Assembly: GCF_044803115.1 (NCBI RefSeq)
Contig: NZ_CP085224.1
Coordinates: forward strand, 1,240,001-1,304,000
Length of the DNA stretch: 64,000 nt
Direction: 5' to 3'
From: Caenispirillum salinarum_A
Lineage (GTDB): Bacteria > Pseudomonadota > Alphaproteobacteria > Rhodospirillales > Rhodospirillaceae
Both the position numbers and the translations under genes were made by a program. This document shows, in pieces, positions 20,201 through 30,400 of this stretch. The first letter of the stretch is position 1, and every line of letters starts with the position of its first letter. Under the pieces are notes generated by a model, which made no database searches, was not told where the DNA came from, and saw nothing but the letters and a program-made list of their open reading frames with translations.

Positions 20201-23200
20201 GGTAGGAGCCTTCAAAGATCACGATCCTGCTGCGCTGGGTGGCGGTGCGCGCGATGCGGAGCGCCACCATCACGGCTTCGGTGCCCGTGTTGTAGAAGGC
20301 GACGCGCTCCATGCCCGTCATGGCGCAGATGTCTTCCGCCACCGGGCCGGCGAGGTCCCACATGGGGCCGAGCGGCGCGCCCTTGGTCCATTCCTGGGCG
20401 ACGGCCTCGTGGATGGGCTTGAACTTGTGGCCGAACAGGTGGACGCCGAAGCCCATGGTCAGGTCGATGAACTCCCGCCCGCCGACCTCGCGGATGCGCG
20501 AGCCTTCGGCGTGCTCCACCACCAGCTGGTAGACCATTTCCTTCCACGAGGGACGGAAGCCCGCGATGTTCCGGTTGTTTGCCAGGAACTGGCGGAAACG
20601 CTGGGTGCGCTCCTTCGAACCACCCGTGATGGCGGTATAGGCCTCGGCCAGATCCTTCAGGTGCTGCTTTTGCAGCGAGTCGATGGCGGCCTTGTCCTCG
20701 TCGGTGCGGATGGCCTTGTAGGGCACGAAGGTCTCGGGCTGCCCCACCGACGCCGGCACCGACACGCCCGGCGCCGGGGAGGCGGTCGTCGCGGGCCTGG
20801 TCGCGGGCGACATGGGTGCCGGTGCGGCGGGCGGCAGAGGCGCGGGCGCCGCCGGGGCGGCAGCCGGAGACGCGGGCTGGCCGGACAGCAGGGCGTTCTG
20901 CTGGGCCATGAGGGTGGTCAGCGCCTGAAGCTGGGCGGCGAACAGCTGCGGCAGGCCCTCGGCCGGGGCGGCGGGCATGGCGGGCATCTGCGGCGCGACC
21001 TGTGCGGGCGCGGGCATGGAAGCCGCCGCCGCCGGAGCGGGCGCCCGGCGGGCCGTGATGGAACACGTCAGCCCCTCGCGTGCCGCTGCCGCCGCCGGGG
21101 CGGGCGCGCCTGCAAGGCGCGCGCTCCGGGCTTCCAGGTGCGCGGCGATCTTGCGCAGGGTGTCCAGGTCCTCGAAGAAGTGGCTGATCGGGATCTCGAT
21201 GCCGAAGGTCTCGGTGATCTGCTGGCGCGCCGTCATGAGGATCAGGCTGTCGATGCCCACCTCGATCAGGTTCGCGTCCGGGTCCACCGTCTCCAGCCCG
21301 GCGTCGGCCTTGATGGTCTCCGTCAGCCATTCCACCAGCCCGCTTCCCGCCGGGGCCGCCGCCTGGACGGGCGCGGCCGGCGCCGCCTGGACGGGAGCCG
21401 CCACGGCCACCGTCGCCGGATCGCCATGGGCGGCGATGTGGGCGGCGATGGCGTCGGCGGTGTTCAGCGTCTCGATGAAGTCGCTGATGGGAATCTCCAG
21501 GCCCCAGCGCTCGGCGATCTGCTGGCGCGTGCTCATGAGCATCAGGCTGTCGAGCCCCAGCTCGATCAGGTTCACCGCCGGGTCGATGTCCGCCAGCCCC
21601 GAGTTGGCACGCAGGATATCAAGCAGGGCCGAGCGGATGGCATCGGTCGCGGCCGTTTGGGTCATGGGTGTCTCCTGGCGGGTCGGGGTCTGCGGCGCGG
21701 GGAGGGGCGCGGGCTGGGACGGCGTGGGCGTGGGCGTGATGGTGCGCGGGCGCCAGAAGCGGCGGCGCTCGAACACCGTGTAGGGCAGGGTGGGCAGAGT
21801 CGGCGGGCGGCCCCAACCCGGCGCGGTGACGGGCGCGCCGTGGACGAACAGCCGGCCCAGCGCCTCGGCAAAGCGGGCGGGGCCGTCCTTGCCGCGCTCA
21901 AGGCAGGCGGTCCAGGGCGTGCCGGGCGTGGCTTGGGGGCCGAGCATGGTCAGCACCGGGCCGGGCCCGACCTCCAGGAACAGCGTCGCGCCCTGGTCGG
22001 CCAGATGCGCGCAGGCATCGGCGAAGCGCACCGGCGCGCGCAACTGGCGCGACCAGTAGCCTGCGGCGGTCAGGTCGGCGGAGGCATCGCCCGTCAGCGT
22101 GGAGGCGAACGGCAGGCGCGGGGCCTTCAGCGTCACCCCTTGCGCCGCCGCTTCCACGGCGGGCAGGGCGGCATCCATGCGCGGCGAATGGAAGGCGTGG
22201 GAGACCTTGAGCGCGGTGCTCCTGATCCCATCGGCCTCCAGCGTGGCGACCACGGCGGCGACGGCCTCCGCCTCGCCCGAGATCACCACCCGCTTCGGCG
22301 CATTGATGGCGGCGATGGCGGCGGCACCGTCCGGGGAGGCTTTTTCCAGCGCCGCGCGCACCGTCGCCTCGTCGGCCTGCGCGGCGACCATGGCCCCGCC
22401 TTCCGGCAGCGCGTCCATGGCCCCGGCGCGGGCGGCGACCAGGGCGCAGGCATCGGCGAGGCTCATCACCCCGGCCAACACGGCGGCGGGATATTCGCCG
22501 ATGCTGTGGCCGACGACGGCCCAGGGTGTCACGCCCCGGCTTTTCAGAAGTGCCGCCAGCGCCCATTCCACGGCGAACAGCGCCGGCTGCGCGAGGCCCG
22601 TGCGCCGGAGCCTCTCGGCAGCCTCGTCCCCGGTGGCGAAAACCACATCCGGCAGCCACAGGCCGAGGGGCGCGCGGAAGTGCTCGGCGCAGGCATCGAA
22701 GGCCTTGCGGAAGGCGGGCTCGGCCGCATACAGGTCCGCGCCCATGCCGGCGAACTGGCTGCCCTGGCCGGTGAAGGCGAACACCACGCGCGGCCGTGCC
22801 TCTGCCCTGCCGGGCTTCGCCTTGCCCAGCGCCTCGGCCAGCGCGGCGGGCGAGGCGGCGGTGACGGACAGGCGGTGCGGATGGCGGGTGCGCTCCCGCA
22901 ACGCGGCGGTGGCGATGGCGGGGGCGGGAAGATCGGGATTCGCGGCCAGCCACTCCACCCAGCGCGCCGACAGCGCGGCCAGCCCCTCCGGCGTGCGGGC
23001 GGACAGGCAGAGCGCGGCAGGGCCGGGCGCGATGTCCTCGGCGGGCGGAACCGGCGGGGCTTCCTCCACGATCACATGCACGTTGGTGCCGCCGAAGCCA
23101 AAGCTCGACACGCCCGCCCGGCGCGGGCTTGCGCCGCGCGGCCACGACACGGCCTCGCGCGGGACGGTGAGCGGCAGGCGGTCCCAGGGGATGTGCGGGC

Positions 23201-24452
23201 TGGGCGTGTCGCAGTGCAGGTGCGGCGGGATGGTCTCGTGCCCCAGCGCCAGCACCGCCTTGATGAGCCCGGCGATGCCTGCGGCGGTTTCGGCATGGCC
23301 GATGTTGGTCTTCACAGACCCCACCACCAGCGGCGCCGTTTTCGGCCGGTCCTTCAGAAGAACCGCCTCCACCGCCTCGATCTCGATGGGGTCGCCCAGG
23401 GGCGTTCCGGTGCCGTGGGCTTCCAGGTAGCCGATGTCCGTGGAGTTAAGCCCCGCGCGGCTCAGGCTTTCCGCCAGCAGCGCCTTCTGGGCCTCCACGC
23501 TCGGCGCGGTCAGGCCGTTGGAGCGGCCGTCCTGGTTGACGCAGGTGGCGCGGATGACGCCAAGCACCCGGTCGCCGTCCCTTTGCGCGTCGGACAGGCG
23601 TTTCAGGACCACCAGCCCGCAGCCCTCCGCCCGCGCGAACCCGTCGGCATCGGCGGCGAAGGTTTTGCATGTGCCGTCGGGCGACAGGGCCTGCATCCGC
23701 GAGAAGCATATGCCCGTCTCCGGCCCCAGGATCACGTTGACCCCACCGGCCAGTGCCGTATCGGCCTCCTGCCGGCGCAGGGCCTGCACCGCCATGTCGA
23801 CGGCCACCAGCGAGGACGAGCACGCGGTATCCACCGCCACCGCCGGCCCGCGCAGGTCCCAGACATAGGACAGGCGCCCGGCGGCGGTGGAGCCGATGGA
23901 GCCGGTGACGTCGTAGGCCGTGATGCCTTCGGGCGCGCCGGAGAACACCGTGTGGCTGGCGTAATCGCTCTGCGACAGGCCGACGAAGACGCCGGTGCGG
24001 CTGCCCTTCAGGCGCTCGGGCGCGAGGCCGGCGTGCTCGAAGGCTTCCAGGCTGACTTCCAGCAGCATCCGCTGCTGCGGGTCCAGGGCGTGCGCCTCCA
24101 CCGGCATGATGCCGAAGGCGGCGGCGTCGAATTCCTCCGGCGAGCGCGCGAGGTACCCCCCGGCGCGGGCATAGGACCGGCCGGCGGCGGACGGATCGGC
24201 ATCGTAAAAGGCCTCCGCCGTCCAGCGGTCGGCGGGCACGGGGCCGGTGGCGTCGGTGCCGGTCACCAGCATCCGCCAGAAGGCGTCCGGCCCTTCCGCG
24301 CCCGGAAAACGGCAGCCAATTCCGACGATGGCCACCGGATCGTCGGCGGCGCGCAAGGTCGCCAGCTCGCGCTCAAGCTCGTCGATGCGGGCCAGCGCGC
24401 GCTTGACCGTGTCGCCGGTGGGGCGGGCGGATTTCGCGGAACCGTCGGCCAT
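14280..24452 (-). CDS. Hybrid PKS-NRPS: KS-AT-ACP-ACP-aminotransferase-monooxygenase-C*-A*-T-C
   Basis: 3390 residues. A short N-terminal coiled coil (residues 14-35) looks like a PKS docking element. KS: Cys211, His346, His386. AT: Ser650 in GHSIG and the malonyl-type HAFH at 752. Two ACPs carry Ser969 and Ser1069, followed by an Ala/Pro linker. PLP aminotransferase (1245-1700) of the MycA type, Lys1539 in TYGKVIGGG, converts the beta-keto group to a beta-amine. A luciferase-like monooxygenase (1755-2115) follows; in microginin and nostophycin pathways such a domain is credited with 2-hydroxylation. The first C domain reads HHIVTNG with Asn2292 in place of Asp. The next 270 residues keep only worn ends of an A domain and lack motifs A3-A7. 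Then come a carrier (Ser2889) and an intact C domain (HHIITDG near 3079). There are no reductive domains, as expected before transamination. Confidence 0.95.
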   Translation of the reverse strand: MADGSAKSARPTGDTVKRALARIDELERELATLRAADDPVAIVGIGCRFPGAEGPDAFWRMLVTGTDATGPVPADRWTAEAFYDADPSAAGRSYARAGGYLARSPEEFDAAAFGIMPVEAHALDPQQRMLLEVSLEAFEHAGLAPERLKGSRTGVFVGLSQSDYASHTVFSGAPEGITAYDVTGSIGSTAAGRLSYVWDLRGPAVAVDTACSSSLVAVDMAVQALRRQEADTALAGGVNVILGPETGICFSRMQALSPDGTCKTFAADADGFARAEGCGLVVLKRLSDAQRDGDRVLGVIRATCVNQDGRSNGLTAPSVEAQKALLAESLSRAGLNSTDIGYLEAHGTGTPLGDPIEIEAVEAVLLKDRPKTAPLVVGSVKTNIGHAETAAGIAGLIKAVLALGHETIPPHLHCDTPSPHIPWDRLPLTVPREAVSWPRGASPRRAGVSSFGFGGTNVHVIVEEAPPVPPAEDIAPGPAALCLSARTPEGLAALSARWVEWLAANPDLPAPAIATAALRERTRHPHRLSVTAASPAALAEALGKAKPGRAEARPRVVFAFTGQGSQFAGMGADLYAAEPAFRKAFDACAEHFRAPLGLWLPDVVFATGDEAAERLRRTGLAQPALFAVEWALAALLKSRGVTPWAVVGHSIGEYPAAVLAGVMSLADACALVAARAGAMDALPEGGAMVAAQADEATVRAALEKASPDGAAAIAAINAPKRVVISGEAEAVAAVVATLEADGIRSTALKVSHAFHSPRMDAALPAVEAAAQGVTLKAPRLPFASTLTGDASADLTAAGYWSRQLRAPVRFADACAHLADQGATLFLEVGPGPVLTMLGPQATPGTPWTACLERGKDGPARFAEALGRLFVHGAPVTAPGWGRPPTLPTLPYTVFERRRFWRPRTITPTPTPSQPAPLPAPQTPTRQETPMTQTAATDAIRSALLDILRANSGLADIDPAVNLIELGLDSLMLMSTRQQIAERWGLEIPISDFIETLNTADAIAAHIAAHGDPATVAVAAPVQAAPAAPVQAAAPAGSGLVEWLTETIKADAGLETVDPDANLIEVGIDSLILMTARQQITETFGIEIPISHFFEDLDTLRKIAAHLEARSARLAGAPAPAAAAAREGLTCSITARRAPAPAAAASMPAPAQVAPQMPAMPAAPAEGLPQLFAAQLQALTTLMAQQNALLSGQPASPAAAPAAPAPLPPAAPAPMSPATRPATTASPAPGVSVPASVGQPETFVPYKAIRTDEDKAAIDSLQKQHLKDLAEAYTAITGGSKERTQRFRQFLANNRNIAGFRPSWKEMVYQLVVEHAEGSRIREVGGREFIDLTMGFGVHLFGHKFKPIHEAVAQEWTKGAPLGPMWDLAGPVAEDICAMTGMERVAFYNTGTEAVMVALRIARTATQRSRIVIFEGSYHGSFDGILALRREKDGQPVAVPGSPGTPQSMVDDVVVLRYDDPASLDYIRTHGPELAGVLVEPVQSRRPDMRPQAFLQELRAITEQTGTCLIFDEVVSGFRVHSGGAQAVFGVRADLATYGKVIGGGLPVGLVAGKAAFMDAVDGGYWRYGDDSYPTKRNTFVAGTFCHHPLVLAAMRAVLDTLKAEGPELHERLNRKTSDLCARINRFMEDNDVAIRVANFGSLFRFFLRGDADLLFYHLIARGIYVWEGRNCFLSTAHTDEDIEAVYRAVVESVEALRAGGFLPRAHAAGGQPKTAHAPALPAAPATPARAESKGLKRTPADIVKYLAPETIHRTEVSVPLPDPAEMARTRTDFSLYCFASAEDGGEEGYRILLDAAKFADINGFAAIWVPERHFHAFGGLSPNPAVAGGAIVAVTERVRLRTGCSVTLLHHPVRYAEDWAMIDRMSGGRVDIGVALGWNPNDFVFTPDNFDRRNEILPEMLDTVRRLWRGETVTFNGGKGEPVPVEIFPKPVNGDIPLWFTAPKNPDTFVLCGRQGVPLLTYLETMSVEDLAERIRLYHAAWKEAGHPGRGYVTLMMHTLVLPDAEEARALARPALKKYLRSAWGLRSQLVGSLGMGLDAADENDVEAMLDRSVDRYLDGVSLIGSPETCAEVVATCKRIGVDELTCLIDFGLDEDTVRRGLPHLAELKDLTQGAPDSDAPTPGKAPASKAVADKKEALAAVPFPDAPAAALPDGRLALSDGQKELWFLTQATPAASLAYNEMALLTLSGPLDLDRLDAALAAVVARYEALRITALDGTGQTVADHLDATVEVIDLTGLDEFERDAALAERLEAEARRPFRFDAGPLWRLVAVRVGGTDWRLLFCGHHIVTNGWSIALVLDEVAKLYSDPAAALPEPTPFSAFIAWEAGRGNKRAANAHWWKEHLDPPAPVLALPVDYPETGRPTFTGGRVTLTLDGDALAAVRKLAGRHKATLFMVLLAGWQGVLARLTGQERIAVGVPVSGQAAMDRTCLAGQCSTMLPAVVDAAPDTAFADLIAAVRKSMASLYEHQEVSLAALAAEGVAVPTLSAMFNLDSVAAAPDFAGLTAEPELAPIARAKFDLALNALAMPRKLVLDLDYRQDLFAPDTVAAWLETLRLMLLAAAAAPETALSALPAVAPALLPVPEKEPVPPGLEAGCRIDDLALSPFIRERLEQADAATTAAARALVDALELTADDVIRVTATPADDMILAAWLSGACLGRISPPTIVDLPEHLLPDAADLADVRVLLVSGAPLLAGHAGRGPSAAKRLGALRSADGRHTLALAAIPEDAARSDRVVFDRPLYPAPATALAGTVVDGVRVRADGRLDGAAPDTDAHVAAVLRLVCRDAVVEAATAWVVLEDDTTLADIRASARDLVPPALVPAHLVPVTAIPDEARADPARVLGTPLPEADPCDAAEGDTAGRLCALWSDLLGRPVAPGDGFLELGGTSLKAAQLLLRVKRTFGVGLALADIFAAPTPAAMAALIDGRRDAPSEGPALPAIPSAGEREDYPLSAAQRRMWMHQRMQPESVVYAVPVAVMIEGALDVDRLRDAFAAVQKRHDALRLRFTERDGEPRQIVQLSPGLPFVVKTPGEGDPETVLTEYARQLAASPRPLECATQWLAHLLPFAENRHGLVLSAHHIITDGWSLAALLREVAGIYEAGEAGPAPTLRYVDYAAWQADGGGIDAGDRAFWRKTLAAPLPALDLPTDHDRPEQSANPGRTAFLSLPSALAEGVRAMAAARATTPFVVLTAAVKALLFRLTEQTDQRVATPVAGRVHPDVEPVHGLFVNTVILRDHLDGTQGFGALVDAVRGTTLAALDHAACPLDQVIADLDLPRDWSRAPLADVLVALHDESELRLEWGGLTLRQLPLPMEAVPFDLLFQFIDTGGALDLRLDYRADLYAPERIRLWQQRLTALLTDALAAPDKALSALDIDTKPTRRRRAGSRIKL

Positions 24453-24453
24453 G

Positions 24454-27400
24454 TCAGAGCCTCGCCAGGAGAAGGTCTTCCGCGTCCTCGTCGGAGAGCG
24501 CGTCGTAGGTGTCGTCGGGCACGGCCGGGCCGTCGTCCGCCGCCGGCATCAGCTCGGCCAGCAGGTGGCGGGCGAAGGCGGTGATGGTGGGCGTGTTCCA
24601 GAAGGTGGTGACGGCCACCGTCACGCCCGTCGCCTCGATCAGCCTGTTGCGAAGCTGCATGGCGAGCAGGCTGTCGAGCCCCAGGCTCTTGAACGGCGTG
24701 TCGCGGTCGACCTTGCTTTCCGCGCAGCGCAGAACGGCGGCGGCCTGGGCGGCCAGCAGGTCTTCCAGGTGCGCCAGCCGCGCGTCCTCTCCGGGCAGGG
24801 CCAAAAGCACGGCCCGCAGGGCGCCGGCGGCATCGCTCGTGTCCGTCGCGGCGGGCGCATCCGTGTCCGACCACAACGGGTCGGCGAAGGCGGGTAGCGG
24901 GTCCAGCAGGGCGAGGCGCGGGGTATCGGCCAGCAGCGCCCGGTGCAGCGCCTCCGCCACCCGCTCCGCCGGCATGGGACGCAGGCCGGTGGCGAGAACG
25001 TTCGCCAGGCGGTCGGCGCGGGCGGCGAGGCCGGCGCCGGCGACCGGGCCCAGGTCAAGCGCCGTGCCCGGTAGACCGGCGGCGCGGCGGGCGGCGATCA
25101 GCCCGTCCATGAAGGCGTTGGCGGCGGCATAGGCGCCCTGGCCCATGGGACCGAGCAGTGCGGCGGCCGAGGACACCACCACGAAGGCCTCCAGCGGCTG
25201 CCCCCGCGTCAGGCGGTGCAGGTTGAGCGCGCCCCGCACCTTGGGCGCCATGACCCGCGCCACCTGATCGGGGGACAGCGCCGACAGGCTGGCGTCGTCC
25301 AGCACGCCGGCCGCGTGGATGACGGCCGTCAGCGGCGGCATGGTGACCTCCAGCTGATCCAGCACGCGCGTGAGCCCGCCCGCGTCGGCGACGTCCATGG
25401 CGGCGGCCTTGACCGTCGCCCCGGCCGCGCGCCAGGCGTCCGCCCGGTCGGCGGGCAGGGTGCCGGACCGGCCGAGGACCACGATGTTGGCGCAGCCGCG
25501 CACCACCAGGTCGTCGATGAGCGCCGTCCCCACCGCCCCGGCGCCGCCGGTGACCAGCACCGTGCCGGTCTCGTCGAAGGCCGGCGCGTCATCGGGCGCG
25601 ATGACGGACAGCGTCGCGTCGTCGCGCGCCAGCACCAGCTTGCCGGTGTGCCGCGCCGCCGCCATGTCGCCGAAGGCCTGGGCGGCGTTGGCGAAGGGAA
25701 CCGGCGTCACGGGCAGCGGCGGCAGTGATCCATCGGCCGCGCCCCGCCCGATGCGGGCCAGAACCCGGCCGACGCGGGCGGGCTTCTCGCGGCTCATGCG
25801 GTCCAGGTCGAGGACGTGGAAGGTGGTGCCATTGCGCAGGGCGGCCATGGGCACCGACCCCGCGCCCCACAGGTCGCGCTTGCCGATCTCGACGAAGCGG
25901 CCGAAGGGGGCGAGGCAGTCGAGCGACGCCTCCAGCAGCGGCCCGGCGAGGCAGTTCAGCACCACGTCCACGCCGCGCCCGCCCGTGGCCTCCATCACGC
26001 CCTCGCGGAAGGTGGGGCTGCGGCTGTCGAACACATGCGCCACACCCTCCAGCGCCGCCAGCGCCGCGCGCTTTTCCGGCGTGCCGGCGGTGGCGATGAT
26101 CGTCGCCCCGGCGGCGCGGGCAAGGGCGATGGCGGCCCTGCCCACACCGCCGGATGCGGCATGGATGAGCACCGTCTCGCCAGCCTCCAGCCCGGCCATG
26201 TCCTGAAGCCCGATGCCGGCGGTGGCATAGGCGACGGGCAGGGCAGCGGCGTCGGTCAGCGGCAGCCCGGCGGGCACGGGCACCAGCAGGCGGGCGTCGG
26301 CCAGCGCATGGCTGCCCAGGCAGTGGTCGACGATGCCCATGACGGCGTCGCCCGGCATGAAGCCTTCCACGTCCGGCCCGACGCGCGTCACATGCCCGGC
26401 GCATTCGATGCCCAGCGCCCGGAACCCGCCCGGCGCGCCGGGATAAAGCCCCAGCGCCGACAGCACGTTCAGGAAGTTGAGCCCCACGGCCTGCACCGAC
26501 ACCTCCACCTGCCCGGCCTGCGGCGCGGGACGGTCGGCGGCGGTGAAGCGGAGCGATCCGGAATCCCCCGGCCGTGACAGAACGGCGCGGTAGGCCTCCA
26601 CTTCCGCCGCCGGCACCTCCAGCAGTGGCGCGGCGGCGTCGGCGTCGGGCGTCAGGCGCGGGGTGAGCATCCGGCCGTCGCGCAGGCGCACCTGGGCGGC
26701 CCCGGCGGGCAGGGCGCCGAGCAGCGCGGCGGCCTCAACCGGGCGGTCCAGGTCCACGATGGTCACGCCAAGTTCAGGGTGCTCGGCGCGGGCGGTGCGG
26801 GCGAGGGCGGTGAGCGCGCAGGCCAGCGGATCGGCTTCGCCGGCGCCCGACGTCACCACGCGGACGGACACTGGCGGCACGGCGCGGGCGGCGATCGCCG
26901 TCAGGTCGGCGGCGAGCGTGAGCGTCCAGCGCTCCACCTCCGCCGGGTCGAGGGTATCCAGATCCCCGGCCGACGGCGCGCGCCAGAGTATGCGCGGTGC
27001 ATCGGCCACGATCTCCGCACCGGCGGCGATCAGAGCATCCTTCAGCGCCGGATCGGCCGCGCCCATGAGCGTCACCGGGCCGGGTGCTGCGGCGGGGGCG
27101 GGACCGGCCTCGGTCCACGACAGGCGATGCATGGCTTCTGCCACGGCATCGCGCCCGGCTTTCTGGGTGGACAGGTGCAGCGCGTCCACCGCCAGCACCG
27201 GCGTTCCGTCGGGCGCGGCGGCCAGGATGCGCGAAGTTTCGTCTTCGCGGCGGACGGTGACGCGCAGGGTTGCGGGTGCCGGGCCGAAGATTGTGACGCC
27301 GTGCAGCGCCACCGGCACGCGCGTCTCGGCCAGGCCAAGGGGCGCGGCGGCTTGCAGACAGGCGTCCAAAAGCGCGGGCGTCACCGGGCCGCTGGGGGCG

Positions 27401-30400
27401 GGCACCGTCAGGTCGGCGACGGCCTCGCCCTCTGTGCGGGCTATGCCGTCAATGAGGCGGAAGGCCGGGCCATACTGGAGGCCGGCGGCGTCGAGGCCGG
27501 CGTAGAAGGCGTTCGCCTCCTCGCGGTCTTCCAGAGCCGGGGGCTGGGCGGTGGCGGGCGGTTCGGCGGCGTCGGCCAGCGTGCCCTCGGCGAGCAGGCG
27601 CCAGGTCTCGCCGTCGCGCGCCAGAACCTCCACCCGCGCGGCGCGGCGACGGGTCTGGACCGTCACGGCGGCGCCGTCCTCGATCACCAGCATGTCGCGG
27701 AAGTCCATGCGGCGCAGGCTGCGGCCGGGTGCCGCACGCAGGGCCATGAGCGTGCAGGCGGCGGCGGGCAGCACCACGGAGCCCGAAACCTTGTGGTCGG
27801 CAAGCCAGGGCAGGGCGGCGACGCTGATCGTCGTCTCCCACACCGCCGCGTCCTCGCCGGCCAGATCGGTGCGGCGGCCGAGCAGCGGGTCGGCGGCGCG
27901 GTCGACGGGGGGCGCGTCCTCCAGCCAGAACCGCTCCCGCTGCCACGGGTAGCGCGGCAGGGCGGCCGGCACGGCGGGGCGCGGCAGGAAGCCGGCCCAG
28001 TCCAGCGGGCGCCCGGTGGCCCACAGCGCGGCGGCGGCGGCGGCGAACTCGCGCGGCCCCGGCTCGTCCCGCCGCAGCGACGGGACCGCGGCCGCGTCCT
28101 CGCATTCCTGCTCGATGAAGGAGACCAGCGTCGGATGCGGAGCACATTCGACGAACCAGCGCGCCCCGTCGGCGGCCAGGGCCGTGACGGCGTCAGCGAA
28201 CAGCACCGGCCGGCGCAGGTTCTCCGCCCAGTACTCGGCGGTCGCCTCAGGCCCTTCCAGCACGCGCCCTTGCACGGTGGAAAACAGAGGGATGCGGCCC
28301 GCATGGGGCGCGATACCGGCCAGTTCGGTGCGCAGGTCGCCCAGCAGCGGTTCCACCTGCGGGCTGTGGGAGGCGACATCCACCTTCACGCGGCGGCAGA
28401 AGATGTCCCGCGCCTCCAGGTCGGCGGCCAGAGCCTCCAACACGGCGGGATCGCCGGCGATGACGGTGGAGGCCGTGGCGTTCTTCACCGCGACGGATAC
28501 CCGGCCGCCGCCCGCGCCGTCGCACAGGGCCACGGCCTCGGCCATGGGCAGGTCGACCACCATCATCCCGCCCTGGCCGGCGATGCGGGTGAGCAGGCGG
28601 CTGCGCACGGCGATGATGCGCGCGGCGTCCTCCAGCGACAGGATGCCCGCCACATGCGCGGCGGCGACTTCACCCAGGCTGTGGCCGACCACGGCGTCGG
28701 GGCGCACGCCCTTGCTCTCCCACAGACGGGTGAGCGCGACGGAGACGGCAAAGAGGGCCGGCTGCACCCGGTCGATGCCCGTCATCAGCGCGTCCGGGTC
28801 GCCGTCGGTCAGCAGCGCCGGGTCCCAGTCCACATGCGGGCGCAGGGCCTCGGCGCAGGCAGCCAGCGCGGCGGCGAAGACCGGCTCGGCGGCGGCGAGA
28901 TCGCGCGCCATTCCGGGCCACTGGCCGCCCTGGCCGGGGTAGACGAAGACGGTACGGCCGGGCGCGGCGGAAACCGCACGGGCGGGCAGCGGCGCGCCCT
29001 CCAGGGCCTCCCGCGCCTCGGCGGCGGTGCGTCCGGCGACGGCGAGGCGCCAGGGGTGGGCGGTGCGGCGATGGGCGGCGGTGGCGGCGAGAGCGGCGAA
29101 ACCCTCCGTTGCGTCGTCCTGCGCCAGCCGGCCGAGCCAGGATGCGCGCAGGGCCTCCAGCGCCTCGGGCGTGCGGGCGGAGAGGAGGAGCGGCAGCGCC
29201 TCGGGCGCCTTCACGGGCGCGGCCGCCACGGCGGGCGCGGCGCTCACCAGCCAGTGGGCGTTGGTGCCGCTGAACCCGAAGGACGACACGGCGGCGGTGC
29301 GCGGTGCCTCCTCCGGCCAGGGCGTGGGTTCGGTCGGCACGCGCAGGCCGGCGGTGACCCAATCCAGTTGCGGCGTCGGCTCCTGGACGTGGAGGCTGGG
29401 CGGGATGACGCCGTGACGCACCGCCAGCACGGCCTTCAGCAGCCCCGCCAGCCCGGCGGTGGCCTCCGTGTGGCCGATGTTGCTTTTGACCGAACCGACG
29501 AAGACCGGGCGCGCACCCCGGCCGTAGACGGCGTTCAGCGCGTTCAGCTCGATTCCGTCGCCCAGCGGCGTGCCGGTGCCGTGCGCCTCCACATAGCCCA
29601 CCGCGTCGGCCGAGGTGCCGGCTGCGGCGAGCGCCTGGCGCATGAGGTTTTCCTGCGCCGGGCCGTTGGGCGCGGTCAGGCCGTTGGAGGCGCCGTCCTG
29701 GTTCAGCGCACCGCCGTTCAGCACCGCCAGCACGCGGTCGCCGTGGCTTTGCGCATCCGACAGGCGCTTGAGCACCACCACCGCCACGCCCTCGGACCGG
29801 CAATAGCCGTCGGCGCGGGCGTCGAAGGTCTTGCAGCGGCCGTCGCGCGCCATGCTGTCCAGCCGCGAGAAGCCGGCGTGGACCTCGGGCGAGAGGATCA
29901 GGTTCGCACCGGCGGCCAGCGCCACGGAACACTCGCCCCGCCGCAGGCTCTGCGCCGCCAGATGCACGGCCACCAGCGACGACGAACACGCCGTGTCCAC
30001 CGTCAGGCCCGGCCCCTGGAAGCCGAAGCCGTAGGACAGGCGCCCGGCGGCGGTGGAGAAGGCGGTGCCCGTCATGCTGTAGGTGCCGATGCGGGCCAGG
30101 TCGCCGGAATGGAGCTGCTTGCGGGTGTAGTCGGCATTGGACAGGCCGACGAAGACGCCCACCGGCCCGCCCGCCAGCGGACCCAGGTCGAGCCCGGCGT
30201 CCTCCAGGGCCTCATACGCCGTTTCCAGCAGGAGGCGCTGCTGCGGGTCGACGCATTCGGCCTCCGCCGGGGAAACGCCGAAGAAACGGTTGTCGAACAG
30301 GTCCACCCCGTCCAGGAATCCGCCGTGGCGGATGGTCAGGCGGCCCGGTGCGGCGGCGTCCGGGTCGTGCAGGGCCTCGGCGTCCCAGCGGTCGGCCGGT

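Noticed and set aside
7900..24584. Very long plus-strand frames across the synthetase genes (for example 17046-24584 and 11147-14290)
   Set aside because: They are antisense to genes with full domain content, are rich in His/Gln/Gly/Arg and show no domain; such frames are expected in very GC-rich coding DNA.
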